A stretch of 64,000 nucleotides of DNA from the NCBI GenBank assembly GCA_036392375.1, contig DASVYC010000120.1, positions 17,170 to 81,169 of the forward strand. The letters run 5' to 3'. A model generated the notes under the pieces. The model worked only from the letters and a program-made list of their open reading frames with translations. It did not search any database and was not told the DNA's origin. This document shows positions 48,517 to 56,952 of the stretch, in pieces. Numbering within the stretch: the first letter of the stretch is position 1; each line of letters opens with the position of its first letter. A program made the translations under genes and the position numbers. The stretch comes from JAFEBO01 sp036392375. Its GTDB lineage: Bacteria > Planctomycetota > Phycisphaerae > Phycisphaerales > UBA1924.

Positions 48517-51405
48517 CTACGGACACAACAGCGCGTCGTACGCGACCGCGAAGAAGACGAAATCGCCGTCGTCGACGTACCCGTCGTGGTTCAGGTCCGC
48601 GAGGCAGTCCGGCGGCATCGCCACGTCGGCGCAGTCCAGCACGTTGTACGCCGAGGCGAACGGCGAGAAGTCTGCGTCATCCACGAAGCCGTCGGAGTTG
48701 AGATCGGCCGGGCAGTTGCTGACCACGTACTCAAAAGCTCCGCGGTCGATGACGCCGTTGCGGCGTGGTTGCCCCGCAAGGTCGAGCGGATAATCGAGCA
48801 GCACCGTGTTGTCGCCGGTGTTGATGCAGAGCGAGCCGGCGCCGAGGCGGTAATTGCCGCCGAAGGGGTTCACAAACAGCGGGCTATTGGCGTTGTTTAT
48901 GACACCACCCAGCGAGCCGTTCCACCCCTGCACACTCGAGTTCAGCGGCGTCCCGTTCGTTGTGCCGAAGTACACCAGGTTCTTGTCCTGCGTGTCGGCC
49001 TGGCCGCCGCTGTTGCCCCAGATCACCGCGTTCGTGAAGGTCGCGTTGGCGAAGTAGACCGTGGCGCCGCCGGTGTAGGTCGCGGCGGAGTTGCCCGCGA
49101 TGGTGGTGTTGCGGATGCCCGCGCTCGAATCGTTTGCAATCCACAGACCCGCGCCGTCGAACTCCGCCGTGTTGTCGGAGATGAGCGCGTTGTAGACATT
49201 CAGCGTGGAGTTGTTCACGTCGATCCCGCCGCCGTTGTAGGTGGTCGCGATGTTGCGGCTGATGCGGCTGGTTTTGACAATGATCGCGCTCGATTCGCTC
49301 GCGATCGCGCCGCCCCACGCGGCGGAGTTGTGCGAAAGCTGGGAGTTCTCGACGGTGATCGACGTTTCGGTGTAGGCGGAGATGGCACCGCCGCCGCCTG
49401 TGGCGGTGTTGTTGTGGAAGATGCAGTTCTTGAGAAGTACGTTCGACGCCGTATCGGCGAGCAAGCCGCCGCCGTAGCCGGCGCGGTTGCCGGTGAACAC
49501 GCAGTTCGCGATCGTGGGTGCGGCGCTTCGGAGGAAGACCCCCGCACCTGAGAAGTCCGAGTAGCCACCCGTGATGGTGAAGCCGTCGAGCCGCGCGTTG
49601 GCCGCGACGTCGTAACCCGTAACGACCGAGTACGCGTTGTCGGTCTCGTCGGCGGCGTTGCCGATGTTCCCGTCGAGCGTGGAGGTCCAGACGCCGAGGG
49701 TGCGCTGCGCGAGCGAGGTCTCGCCGCCGCCGGGGCGGGACTTGCCGCGGAAGCCGCCGTAGATGGAGAGACCCGAGCGCAACGGGAAGCTGGTGCCGCG
49801 GTACGTAGTGCCGGAGCCGGGTTTGTAGCTGCCGCCGGCAACCCAGACCTGCGAGATGTTTGAGCACCGCAGCGTCGAGATCGCGAGGATCTCGCCGAGG
49901 TCGGCGCCGGCGTTCGCCCACGTCCGTCCTTCGCCCGGCCCGGGTGTGACGGCGTCGGCGAAACGCTTCTCCTCGCAGTCGTCGGGGCGGCAATCGCCGT
50001 TGGCGTCGTCACTGAGCAGAGTCGCGATGTCCGTCGCGTCGTCGATGCCGTTGGCGTTGCAATCGATGATGCCCGCGGCGTCGCGGTAGTTGGCGAGTGT
50101 CCACCGGGTCTGCTGGATCATGAGTGCGTCGTACGCGGCGCGCGGCTGTCCGACAGGCACCCCGGCGGGCTTGTTCGTGCCTGGCGCGATGATGTTGGGA
50201 TTCGAGAACATCGGCAACCGGATCGTGCCCGGGTAGGACATGATCGTGCCGTAGGTCTGGCCGTTGTGGGTGAAATAGTGCCCGCGTGCGTACGAGGTCG
50301 GGGCCGACGCGTCGTTCTCGTAGTCGTGGGCACAGCCGAAGTTGTGCCCGATCTCGTGGGCGAGGAGCAGGTCGCCGCCGCCGAGCGTGCGCCAGTTCAC
50401 GCACGCGAACGCGTCCTTCTGATCCCAGATCGCCCACCATGCGGCGCCGCCGATGAATCGGGTGTCGTCGATCGCGAGCGCGACGGTGTCGGCGTTGGCG
50501 GCATCGCGTAGCGCGTGCACGTTATCCATGAAGCCGTCGGCGGTCTCGGTGACGCGTTGCAAATGGTTGATCCACTGCGGGGCAGCCTCGTCGTAGGTCA
50601 CCTCGGCGTATCCCGCGACGCGGAGCTGGAGGCGGTTCACGCCGCCGGTGTTGATGCCGGAGTTGGTGAACGCCGCGTTGGCGGCATCGATGGCGTTCTG
50701 AAAGCGTGCCTGGAGGTTGGCCGCACCGCCCGCGGCGTTCTTAGCAAGGGTTGTGTAGACGCAGAGCACGTCGACAATGGATTGGTCATCGGAGCAGTTG
50801 CAGGGCAGGACTACGGCTGGAGGGGTCGCCGTTGTTGTGACGGCTCTCGACGCGGTGTTCGAGTTTGTGGAGCGCGGAGTCCGGGAAGCGGCCGGCCCTT
50901 GCGACATGTTGTCGGGTCGCGGGCGATGCTCGTGGACCGCGTGGGCGGGTGTCGCTTGCGGGTTCGCGCGATCGTGTTCGACCGGCATGCATCGGACCGT
51001 GCTTTGTGGTTGCAGTTGCGCGACGCGCACGAGTGCCACACCGGATCCATCGTCGCGTGCCGCAACGTTTGGTTCCGGCGTGATGGAATAGATGCCGCGC
51101 TCTGTCCAGAAACCCGCGGCCACCACGCCGTCCTCGATCGTGATGGTGCCGCTACCGAAGGCGTCGCCATCAATTGAAACCTGCAGCGTCATGCCAGACG
51201 GCCGACGCGACACGTGTCGCACCGTGAGGTCCAACCCCACATCGCCAAACAATGGCAACCGGAAGTTGCTGCCGCGCTCAGTTGGGAGCGCACGGACGGA
51301 TACTTCGGCGAGCTCGGATCGGATCGGGCCGCCATGATCGGCGGCGAGCGTCACGCTTGCAAGAGAGACAAACAGAGCGGTGGTGTATGCGATGAGCCGC
51401 GACAT
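48517..51405 (-). CDS. Secreted metalloprotease with beta-helix region and dockerin-like C-terminus
   Basis: 962 residues. Signal peptide (residues 1-22, ending VTLAA). Residues about 200-440 form a reprolysin-like (M12B-type) zinc protease with LLAHEIGHNFGCAHD. Residues about 530-860 form a right-handed beta-helix of the choice-of-anchor Q kind (repeats such as NCVFTGNRAGYGGGLLA and NCIFHNNTATGGGGAISA). The last 60 residues contain two EF-hand/dockerin-like units, DLNSDGFVDDADFSPFASAY and DLNHDGYVDDGDFVFFAVAY. Extracellular; targets unknown. Confidence 0.9.
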   Translation of the reverse strand: MSRLIAYTTALFVSLASVTLAADHGGPIRSELAEVSVRALPTERGSNFRLPLFGDVGLDLTVRHVSRRPSGMTLQVSIDGDAFGSGTITIEDGVVAAGFWTERGIYSITPEPNVAARDDGSGVALVRVAQLQPQSTVRCMPVEHDRANPQATPAHAVHEHRPRPDNMSQGPAASRTPRSTNSNTASRAVTTTATPPAVVLPCNCSDDQSIVDVLCVYTTLAKNAAGGAANLQARFQNAIDAANAAFTNSGINTGGVNRLQLRVAGYAEVTYDEAAPQWINHLQRVTETADGFMDNVHALRDAANADTVALAIDDTRFIGGAAWWAIWDQKDAFACVNWRTLGGGDLLLAHEIGHNFGCAHDYENDASAPTSYARGHYFTHNGQTYGTIMSYPGTIRLPMFSNPNIIAPGTNKPAGVPVGQPRAAYDALMIQQTRWTLANYRDAAGIIDCNANGIDDATDIATLLSDDANGDCRPDDCEEKRFADAVTPGPGEGRTWANAGADLGEILAISTLRCSNISQVWVAGGSYKPGSGTTYRGTSFPLRSGLSIYGGFRGKSRPGGGETSLAQRTLGVWTSTLDGNIGNAADETDNAYSVVTGYDVAANARLDGFTITGGYSDFSGAGVFLRSAAPTIANCVFTGNRAGYGGGLLADTASNVLLKNCIFHNNTATGGGGAISAYTETSITVENSQLSHNSAAWGGAIASESSAIIVKTSRISRNIATTYNGGGIDVNNSTLNVYNALISDNTAEFDGAGLWIANDSSAGIRNTTIAGNSAATYTGGATVYFANATFTNAVIWGNSGGQADTQDKNLVYFGTTNGTPLNSSVQGWNGSLGGVINNANSPLFVNPFGGNYRLGAGSLCINTGDNTVLLDYPLDLAGQPRRNGVIDRGAFEYVVSNCPADLNSDGFVDDADFSPFASAYNVLDCADVAMPPDCLADLNHDGYVDDGDFVFFAVAYDALLCP

Positions 51406-51536
51406 CCAAGCACAATACCAGCCGGTGCAATGGTGGCGGCGTTATAGGGGCTCGATATGGGTTAGGAGATGCAACACGTATGAAGTACTTTCCAAGACTG
51501 GCCTGTCTCCGCTCCAACGGAACTGGAAAGCGGCCT

Positions 51537-51565
51537 AAAAAAGGCGGGGCCTGGAAGGCCCCGCC
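51537..51565 (-). terminator. Intrinsic terminator of glutamate dehydrogenase
   Basis: Perfect 9-bp stem GGCGGGGCC/GGCCCCGCC with a 5-base loop, followed on the minus strand by six T. Lies 26 bases after the gdhA stop. Confidence 0.9.
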
Positions 51566-51590
51566 CCCGAGTCATCGATTGAAGTTCGGC

Positions 51591-52946
51591 TTACGGGAAG
51601 ATGCCGCGGCTGGCGTAGGCCTGGTTCAGGCGCTCCAGCGCCGCGATGTACGCCGCGGTGCGGAGGTCGCAGCTGAACTTGCGGCGGGCATCGCGGGTCT
51701 TACCCGCGGCACGCACCATGTGCTTGTTCAACTCGCGGTCGACCTGGTCGAGCTCCCAGGAGTGGAACGTCTTGTTCTGCACCCACTCGAAGTACGACAC
51801 GGTCACGCCGCCGGCGTTGCAGAGGATGGCGGGGAGGATCTCGATGCCGCGCTCCAACAGGATGCGCTCGCCCGCGGGAGTGGTGGGGGCGTTGGCGCCC
51901 TCGGCGATGATGGTGGCGTTGATCATCTTGGCCTCGGGCTCCTGGATCATCTGTTCCAGAGCCGCGGGGATGAAGACATCGACCTTGGTCTTGTAGAACT
52001 CTTCCTTGCTGACGCTGGTGGCCTTGGGATAGCCGCCGACGCCGCCCTTCTGGGCGACGTACGCCGCGAGGTCGGCGGCGTCGATGCCCTTGTCGTTGTG
52101 GAGGAAGCCGGTGTGATCGGCGACGGCGATCATCTTGGCGCCCTTGCCCTGGAAGATCTTGCCCGACCACGAGCCGACGTTGCCGAAGCCCAGCACGCTG
52201 AACGTGCACTGCTCGGGCTTGAGGCCAAGCTCCGGGAGCATCTCAACGAGGGTGTCGACGACGCCCTGGCCGGTCGCCTTCTCGCGGCCGAGCGATCCGC
52301 CGTACTCAACGGGCTTGCCGGTGATGACGGCCGAGGGGTCCTTGCCGCCGACGTCGGCGAGGAAGGAGTAGGTGTCGGCGATCCAGGCCATGTGCTGGGC
52401 GTTGGAGCCGACGTCGGGCGCGGGGATGTCGTAATCCGGTCCGATGCTGTGCGCGATCGCGACGGTGAAGCGGCGGACGATGCGTTCCATCTCGGCGTTG
52501 CTGTGCTTGCGGGGGTCGACCTTGACGCCGCCCTTGCCGCCGCCGAAGGGCACGCCGACGAGCGAGCACTTCATGGTCATGAGGAAGGAGAGCGACTTGA
52601 CGTCGTCGAGGTGGACGTCGTGATGGAAGCGGAGGCCGCCCTTGTACGGGCCGAGCGCGTTGTTGTGCTGCACGCGGTAGCCCTTGAAGAGGCGGTAGTG
52701 GCCGTCGTCCATCTTCACAGGGAAGTGGACCATGATCTCGGTCTTGGGCTGCGACAGAATGAGCTGCACCTTGTGGGGCAGGCCCATGAGCTCCGCGGCG
52801 TAGAGCATCGAGCCGACGGTCTGGCGGTACAAGTTGTTCGGGTCGTGCGGGAAACCAAGCTCGTCGAAGATCGGGGAGTTGTAGTTGGCGGGCGGCGTGT
52901 TCTTCGGTTTGGCGTGTTGGGCCTGCTGGCTGGCGAGCGTGGTCAT
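51591..52946 (-). CDS. gdhA: Glutamate dehydrogenase (Glu/Leu/Phe/Val family)
   Basis: 451 residues from MTTLASQQAQHAKPKNTPPA at 52946. Reversible reductive amination of 2-oxoglutarate. Substrate motif GPYKGGLRFH, catalytic Lys in VPFGGGKGGVKVDP, DIPAPDVGS, and NAD(P) fold VLGFGNVGSWSG. Closest by pattern to the hexameric GDH of the GdhA/RocG class; cofactor not certain. In-frame upstream codons to 53228 run through an intergenic repeat and are not used. Confidence 0.95.
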   Translation of the reverse strand: MTTLASQQAQHAKPKNTPPANYNSPIFDELGFPHDPNNLYRQTVGSMLYAAELMGLPHKVQLILSQPKTEIMVHFPVKMDDGHYRLFKGYRVQHNNALGPYKGGLRFHHDVHLDDVKSLSFLMTMKCSLVGVPFGGGKGGVKVDPRKHSNAEMERIVRRFTVAIAHSIGPDYDIPAPDVGSNAQHMAWIADTYSFLADVGGKDPSAVITGKPVEYGGSLGREKATGQGVVDTLVEMLPELGLKPEQCTFSVLGFGNVGSWSGKIFQGKGAKMIAVADHTGFLHNDKGIDAADLAAYVAQKGGVGGYPKATSVSKEEFYKTKVDVFIPAALEQMIQEPEAKMINATIIAEGANAPTTPAGERILLERGIEILPAILCNAGGVTVSYFEWVQNKTFHSWELDQVDRELNKHMVRAAGKTRDARRKFSCDLRTAAYIAALERLNQAYASRGIFP

Positions 52947-53084
52947 GGTGTGGTCCGTGAGCGTCGAACGACGCGAGCGGCGGGAAGAAACTCCGCGGCC
53001 TCGGGTGCACATCGCCCAAGCCGCCCCGCGTCCGCCGCGACGGGCCCGAATGGTAGTGGCGGAAAGGAAAGGGGGCAAAACGGA

Positions 53085-53217
53085 AGTGGGGCATTGGGGG
53101 AGTGGAGCAGTGGGGTAGAGCAAGACGGAGCGGCCACGATCGCGTGCGGGGAACCCGATATTCTGCCGGTTCCCCTTCTTTACTGCGCCACTGCCCCACT
53201 GCGCCACTGCTCCACTA
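53085..53217. repeat. Inverted tandem-word repeat (GTGGGGCA words) around an inner hairpin
   Basis: Left arm 53085-53118 has GTGGGGCA/GTGGAGCA/GTGGGGTA words; right arm 53182-53217 has complementary CCACTGCC/CCACTGCG/CCACTGCT words. Between them GGGGAACC and GGTTCCCC (53148-53174) form a second hairpin. Upstream of both divergent genes (gdhA and the receiver-like gene). Confidence 0.82.
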
Positions 53218-53226
53218 TCTTCTCCC

Positions 53227-53670
53227 ATGATCCTCTACCTCGCCGCCGACCTCCTCTGGGCCAGCAAGATCAAGGCGACCGCCGACGCCCTGGGTCTCTC
53301 GTGCCGCCCTGTGCGGAACATGGAGATGCTCGAGGCCCGCCTCGCCGACAGCCCGGTGAAGGCGCTGATCGTCGACCTCGATGTGGCGGAGATGGCGTTG
53401 GCGATGATCGGGCGAGTCAAAGGCACCGGGCATCGGGCATCAGGCATCGGAGAAGAATCGAGTGCCGGTGCGTCTGTATCCACTGATGGCCAGCGTTCGA
53501 TGCCGGAGGTGTCCGCTCCGATCCGAGTCCTCGCGTTTGGGCCGCACATCGAGAAGAACACGCTGCAGGCGGCACGAGATGCGGGGGCAGACGATGTGCT
53601 GACGCGCGGGGCGTTTGATCATCACATGGATTCGGTGCTGACCAAGCTGGCGGCGGGGGCGCGGCTGTGA
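53227..53670 (+). CDS. Receiver-like (CheY-fold) protein with repeat-encoded insertion
   Basis: 147 residues. Strand-helix pattern of a receiver: ILYLAADLLWASKIKATADA, then VKALIVDLDVAEM with Asp at the phosphorylation strand, then IRVLAFGPHIEKNTLQAARDAGADDVLTR. The first acidic pair and the canonical Lys are absent, so it is probably not phosphorylated. Between the strands, about 30 residues (from GTGHRASGIGEESS) are encoded by a tandem 7-bp repeat. Role unknown. The 5' end begins 9 bases after the inverted word repeat. Confidence 0.72.
   Translation: MILYLAADLLWASKIKATADALGLSCRPVRNMEMLEARLADSPVKALIVDLDVAEMALAMIGRVKGTGHRASGIGEESSAGASVSTDGQRSMPEVSAPIRVLAFGPHIEKNTLQAARDAGADDVLTRGAFDHHMDSVLTKLAAGARL
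53428..53450. repeat. Tandem GGGCATC words inside a coding sequence
   Basis: Three heptamers GGGCATC, GGGCATC, AGGCATC plus a partial one, in frame within the receiver-like gene. Confidence 0.75.
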
Positions 53671-53674
53671 GCAG

Positions 53675-54388
53675 GTGCCGACTCCGAATCCGGGGCAGTT
53701 CGCGGTGAACTGGCAACGTGTCCCTCGCTCTCGCTGGCAAAGCCCGGTGCGAATCGCGTTGCTTGGTTTGTACTGCGCGATGCCGTGGCTCTTCCGAACG
53801 GTCTCCGGTGGCGGCCTGGACAAGATCGTCGCCGGAGTCGCCTTTGGGGTCGCGCTGGCTTTGGAGATGCTCGTCAAGCCTCGGCTTGAGTTGCCTGCGT
53901 CGCGGGTCTGCCCTCGGTGTTCGGCAAGCAGCCCGCCGAGCGGGCGGGCTTGTCTGTTCTGCGGGCGAGAGTGGATATCGGATGAACACGTTCTGTACGC
54001 GCCGTATCTGGCGGACATACCAGCGGCCCGAGTTGCGCACCGACGCGCAATTACTCTGATGATCGCTTTAGGTGTCGCGACACTTATCCCCATGTTCGTG
54101 TTCGCGACCCAGGTGGCGATGGCCTGGTATTTCGTCGTGATGTACTATGCCTACGACCTCACGACCGGCACCTTACTCAAGCGGACGCACGCCGCGTTGA
54201 TTGAGCACGCAGGTGGTCTGTGCACCCATTGCACCTACCCGTTGGTGGAGTCAGCGTCCCAGTGCCCGGAATGCGGCGTGATCGGCTCCGTGCGGGAAGC
54301 TCGTCGAGCCTGGGCTGAATCGGGCCTCTGGCATCCTGACGAAGCAATGGCACGGGATATGGTGGCCGCCAAGGCGTCCGGAGCGTGA
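53675..54388 (+). CDS. Membrane protein with two zinc ribbons, function unknown
   Basis: 237 residues from a GTG, 4 bases after the receiver-like gene. Order: membrane segment(s) (about 25-65), first zinc ribbon CPRCSASS...CLFCGRE, two membrane segments (about 125-165), second zinc ribbon CTHCTYPLVESASQCPECG, then a helical tail. Both ribbons would be on the same side. No family recognised. Confidence 0.75.
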   Translation: MPTPNPGQFAVNWQRVPRSRWQSPVRIALLGLYCAMPWLFRTVSGGGLDKIVAGVAFGVALALEMLVKPRLELPASRVCPRCSASSPPSGRACLFCGREWISDEHVLYAPYLADIPAARVAHRRAITLMIALGVATLIPMFVFATQVAMAWYFVVMYYAYDLTTGTLLKRTHAALIEHAGGLCTHCTYPLVESASQCPECGVIGSVREARRAWAESGLWHPDEAMARDMVAAKASGA

Positions 54389-54712
54389 GCGAGGGGGTCG
54401 GCGAGGTTTGGATTCACATCGCGGCGATGTTCACAAGCGACCCACTCGCTCACGCTCGGGGCTCGTCAAGGCACGCGTTGGACCGTCCTCCTGCCTACCA
54501 TTTCCCGTTCGGCCGGTCGACCGAACCGTGGCGGCACGCGTGTGCGTGCTCCCGACTTGCTTTGCAGGATGCAACAGCGCCCCCGTTCCTCTCCACGAGA
54601 GGGGGCAGACCGAGAGCCGCGTGCGTGCACGTGGGCCTTCGGTGTGGTTGCCGAGACGTCGCCCCTTCGACCGGGGGATGGACGCCGCGACCGTCGAGGA
54701 ACGCAACACCAC
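54389..54712. other. Leader region of rpsA
   Basis: 324 bases without a gene. Contains GTTCGG/CCGAAC arms around CCGGTCGA (54510-54530 region), a possible hairpin in the rpsA leader. S1 mRNAs often carry autoregulatory structure, but I cannot show it here. Confidence 0.35.
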
Positions 54713-56500
54713 ATGATCGATGAAAACCTGATCGCGTCGCTCAAAGTTATGGACTCCGAGGCGGAGGCCCTGTTCAAGGAGGCCTACGGCACCCGGTCCA
54801 AGGTTGGCGAGTCCGGCTACATGGACTCGTTCCTCGGCGAGCAGATCGCCGACCTGGCGCCCGGCAAGCTCATCAAGGGCAAGGTGATCGGCTTTGCCGG
54901 CGACGACGTGGTCATTGAGGTCGGCCTCAAGAGCGAGGGCTTGATCCCCAAGTCGGAGTTCGAGGGCATCGAGGGCCTCAAGATCGGCGACGAGTTCAAC
55001 GTGCTGCTCGAGAACCTTGAGGGCGAGGGCGGGCTGATCGAGCTCTCCAAGCGCAAGGCCGACCGCATGATGGCCTGGCAGAAGCTGCTCGACACCACCA
55101 AGGAAGGCGACGTGGTCGAGGGCATGGTCACCCGCAAGATCAAGGGCGGCCTGCTGGTGGACATCGGCGGCGTGAACGTGTTCCTGCCCGCGTCGCAGGT
55201 CGACGTGCGTCGCCCGGGCGATGTCGGCGACTACATGGGCCGCAAGGTCCGCGCCAGCATCCTGAAGATCGACACCGAGCGTCGCAACATCGTCATCAGC
55301 CGCCGCAAGCTGATCGAGGAGGAGCGCGAGAGCGCGAAGAAGCGCCTGATGGACACCCTCAAGGAGGGCGACATCGTTCACGGCGAGGTCAAGAACATCG
55401 CCGACTTCGGCGCGTTCGTGGACCTGGGCGGCATCGACGGCCTGCTGCACATCACCGACATGTCGTGGGGCCGCATCAACCATCCGAGCGAGATGGTGAA
55501 GGTCGGTCAGAAGGTTGAGGTCAAGATCCTCAACATCGACCGCGAGAAGGAGAAGATCGCGCTGGGCATGAAGCAGCGCGAGGCTTCGCCTTGGGAAGAG
55601 ATCGAGAAGAAGTACCCCGTCAACAGCCGCATCAAGGGCTCGGTGGTCAACCTCATGTCCTACGGCGCGTTCGTGCGGCTCGAGGACGGCATCGAGGGCC
55701 TCGTCCACATCTCCGAGATGTCCTGGACTCGGCGCATCAACCACCCGTCCGAGATCGTGCAGCCCAACCAGGAAGTCGAGGTTGTTGTCCTTGAGATCAA
55801 CAAGGACAAGCAGGAGATCAGCCTCGGCATGAAGCAGACCGAGGTCAACCCCTGGGAGCTCGTGGGCGAGAAGTACCCCACCGGCACCGTCATCGAGGGC
55901 AAGGTTCGCAACCTCGCCAACTACGGCGCGTTCGTCGAGATCGAGCCCGGCATCGACGGCCTGCTGCACGTTAGCGACATGTCCTGGACCAAGAAGGTCA
56001 CGCACCCCAACGAGGTCCTCAAGAAGGGCGACACCGTCAAGTGCGTCGTCCTCGAAGTCGACCGCGAGAAGCAGCGCGTTGGCCTGGGCATGAAGCAGCT
56101 CACCGAGGATCCGTGGCTCACCGCGATCCCCGAGCACTACAAGCCCGGCATGGTCGTCCGCGGCAAGGTCACGAAGATCACCAACTTCGGTGTGTTCGTG
56201 GAGCTCGAGGCCGACCTCGAAGGCCTGCTGCACATCAGCGAACTCGCCGACCACAAGGTCGAGAACCCGCAGGATGTCGTCAAGGCCGGCGATGAGGTGG
56301 ACGTCAAGATCCTCCGCGTCGACAAGGCCGACCGCAAGATCGGTCTCTCGCTCAAGCGTGCTCAGTGGGGCGATACCAGCGCCAGCGAGAGCAGCGGTGG
56401 TGGTGGCGGCGACGAAGGCCGTCGCTCCAAGCCCTCGCCCACCCGCGGCGGCATGGACAGCCACGACGCCATGGGCACCGACAAGATCAAGTTCAAGTAA
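54713..56500 (+). CDS. rpsA: 30S ribosomal protein S1
   Basis: 595 residues from MIDENLIASLKVMDSEAEAL at 54713. Six S1 (OB-fold) domains at about 50-115, 130-195, 215-280, 300-370, 385-455 and 470-540, e.g. GEVKNIADFGAFVDLGGIDG and GKVTKITNFGVFVELEADLE. Binds mRNA for translation initiation. After the last domain a Gly/Ser/Asp-rich tail of about 50 residues ends DKIKFK. Tandem terminators follow. Confidence 0.97.
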   Translation: MIDENLIASLKVMDSEAEALFKEAYGTRSKVGESGYMDSFLGEQIADLAPGKLIKGKVIGFAGDDVVIEVGLKSEGLIPKSEFEGIEGLKIGDEFNVLLENLEGEGGLIELSKRKADRMMAWQKLLDTTKEGDVVEGMVTRKIKGGLLVDIGGVNVFLPASQVDVRRPGDVGDYMGRKVRASILKIDTERRNIVISRRKLIEEERESAKKRLMDTLKEGDIVHGEVKNIADFGAFVDLGGIDGLLHITDMSWGRINHPSEMVKVGQKVEVKILNIDREKEKIALGMKQREASPWEEIEKKYPVNSRIKGSVVNLMSYGAFVRLEDGIEGLVHISEMSWTRRINHPSEIVQPNQEVEVVVLEINKDKQEISLGMKQTEVNPWELVGEKYPTGTVIEGKVRNLANYGAFVEIEPGIDGLLHVSDMSWTKKVTHPNEVLKKGDTVKCVVLEVDREKQRVGLGMKQLTEDPWLTAIPEHYKPGMVVRGKVTKITNFGVFVELEADLEGLLHISELADHKVENPQDVVKAGDEVDVKILRVDKADRKIGLSLKRAQWGDTSASESSGGGGGDEGRRSKPSPTRGGMDSHDAMGTDKIKFK

Positions 56501-56556
56501 GTCCGCATCCGCCCGAAGCGGGGCTTTCCAGCCCCCGCAGAATCGAACTCCTCCCC

Positions 56557-56582
56557 AGCCCCGGCTTCGGCCGGGGCTTTTC
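56557..56582 (+). terminator. Intrinsic terminator after rpsA (first)
   Basis: Eight-bp stem AGCCCCGG/CCGGGGCT with loop CTTCGG and TTTT, 56 bases after the rpsA stop. Confidence 0.92.
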
Positions 56583-56624
56583 ATTTCCCCGCTCGATGCC
56601 TCGATGCATCCCCCAAAAGACCTC

Positions 56625-56652
56625 AAGCCCCGGTCACGGACCGGGGCTTTTC
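56625..56652 (+). terminator. Intrinsic terminator after rpsA (second)
   Basis: Eleven-bp stem AAGCCCCGGTC/GACCGGGGCTT with a 3-base loop and T-run. Shares the AGCCCCGG core with the first. Confidence 0.88.
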
Positions 56653-56952
56653 GTATGTGCGTCGCGGAGGGTGGGCGGAACCCGACGGCGGCACGCGAGG
56701 TAGAGTGTTCGTGCTCCGAGTGTGCGAGGGGACTCACCACCCTCCTCGCCCACCCGGATGAATGCGGGCGTGCGTCGCGAAACGGGCGCCGGCCAATCCT
56801 GACGATCGATCCAGCTTGTTCAGCACATCGCCAGGAAGCTCAGAAGAAACAGGATCGAAACCTTGCGGCGGTGCTCGGTCATGAGTAGAACAGCCTTCAT
56901 CTCTTGTTTCTCCCTCTCGATTCTTCAGGATGTCAGGCGGACAAGGATACTG

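Noticed and set aside
54431..56740. 769-residue open frame opposite rpsA
   Set aside because: Antisense shadow of S1, with repeat structure mirroring the S1 repeats.
56818..56898. 26-residue minus-strand frame with a hydrophobic helix (ILFLLSFLAMC)
   Set aside because: Has a purine-rich site upstream but no conserved context; cannot be supported as a gene.
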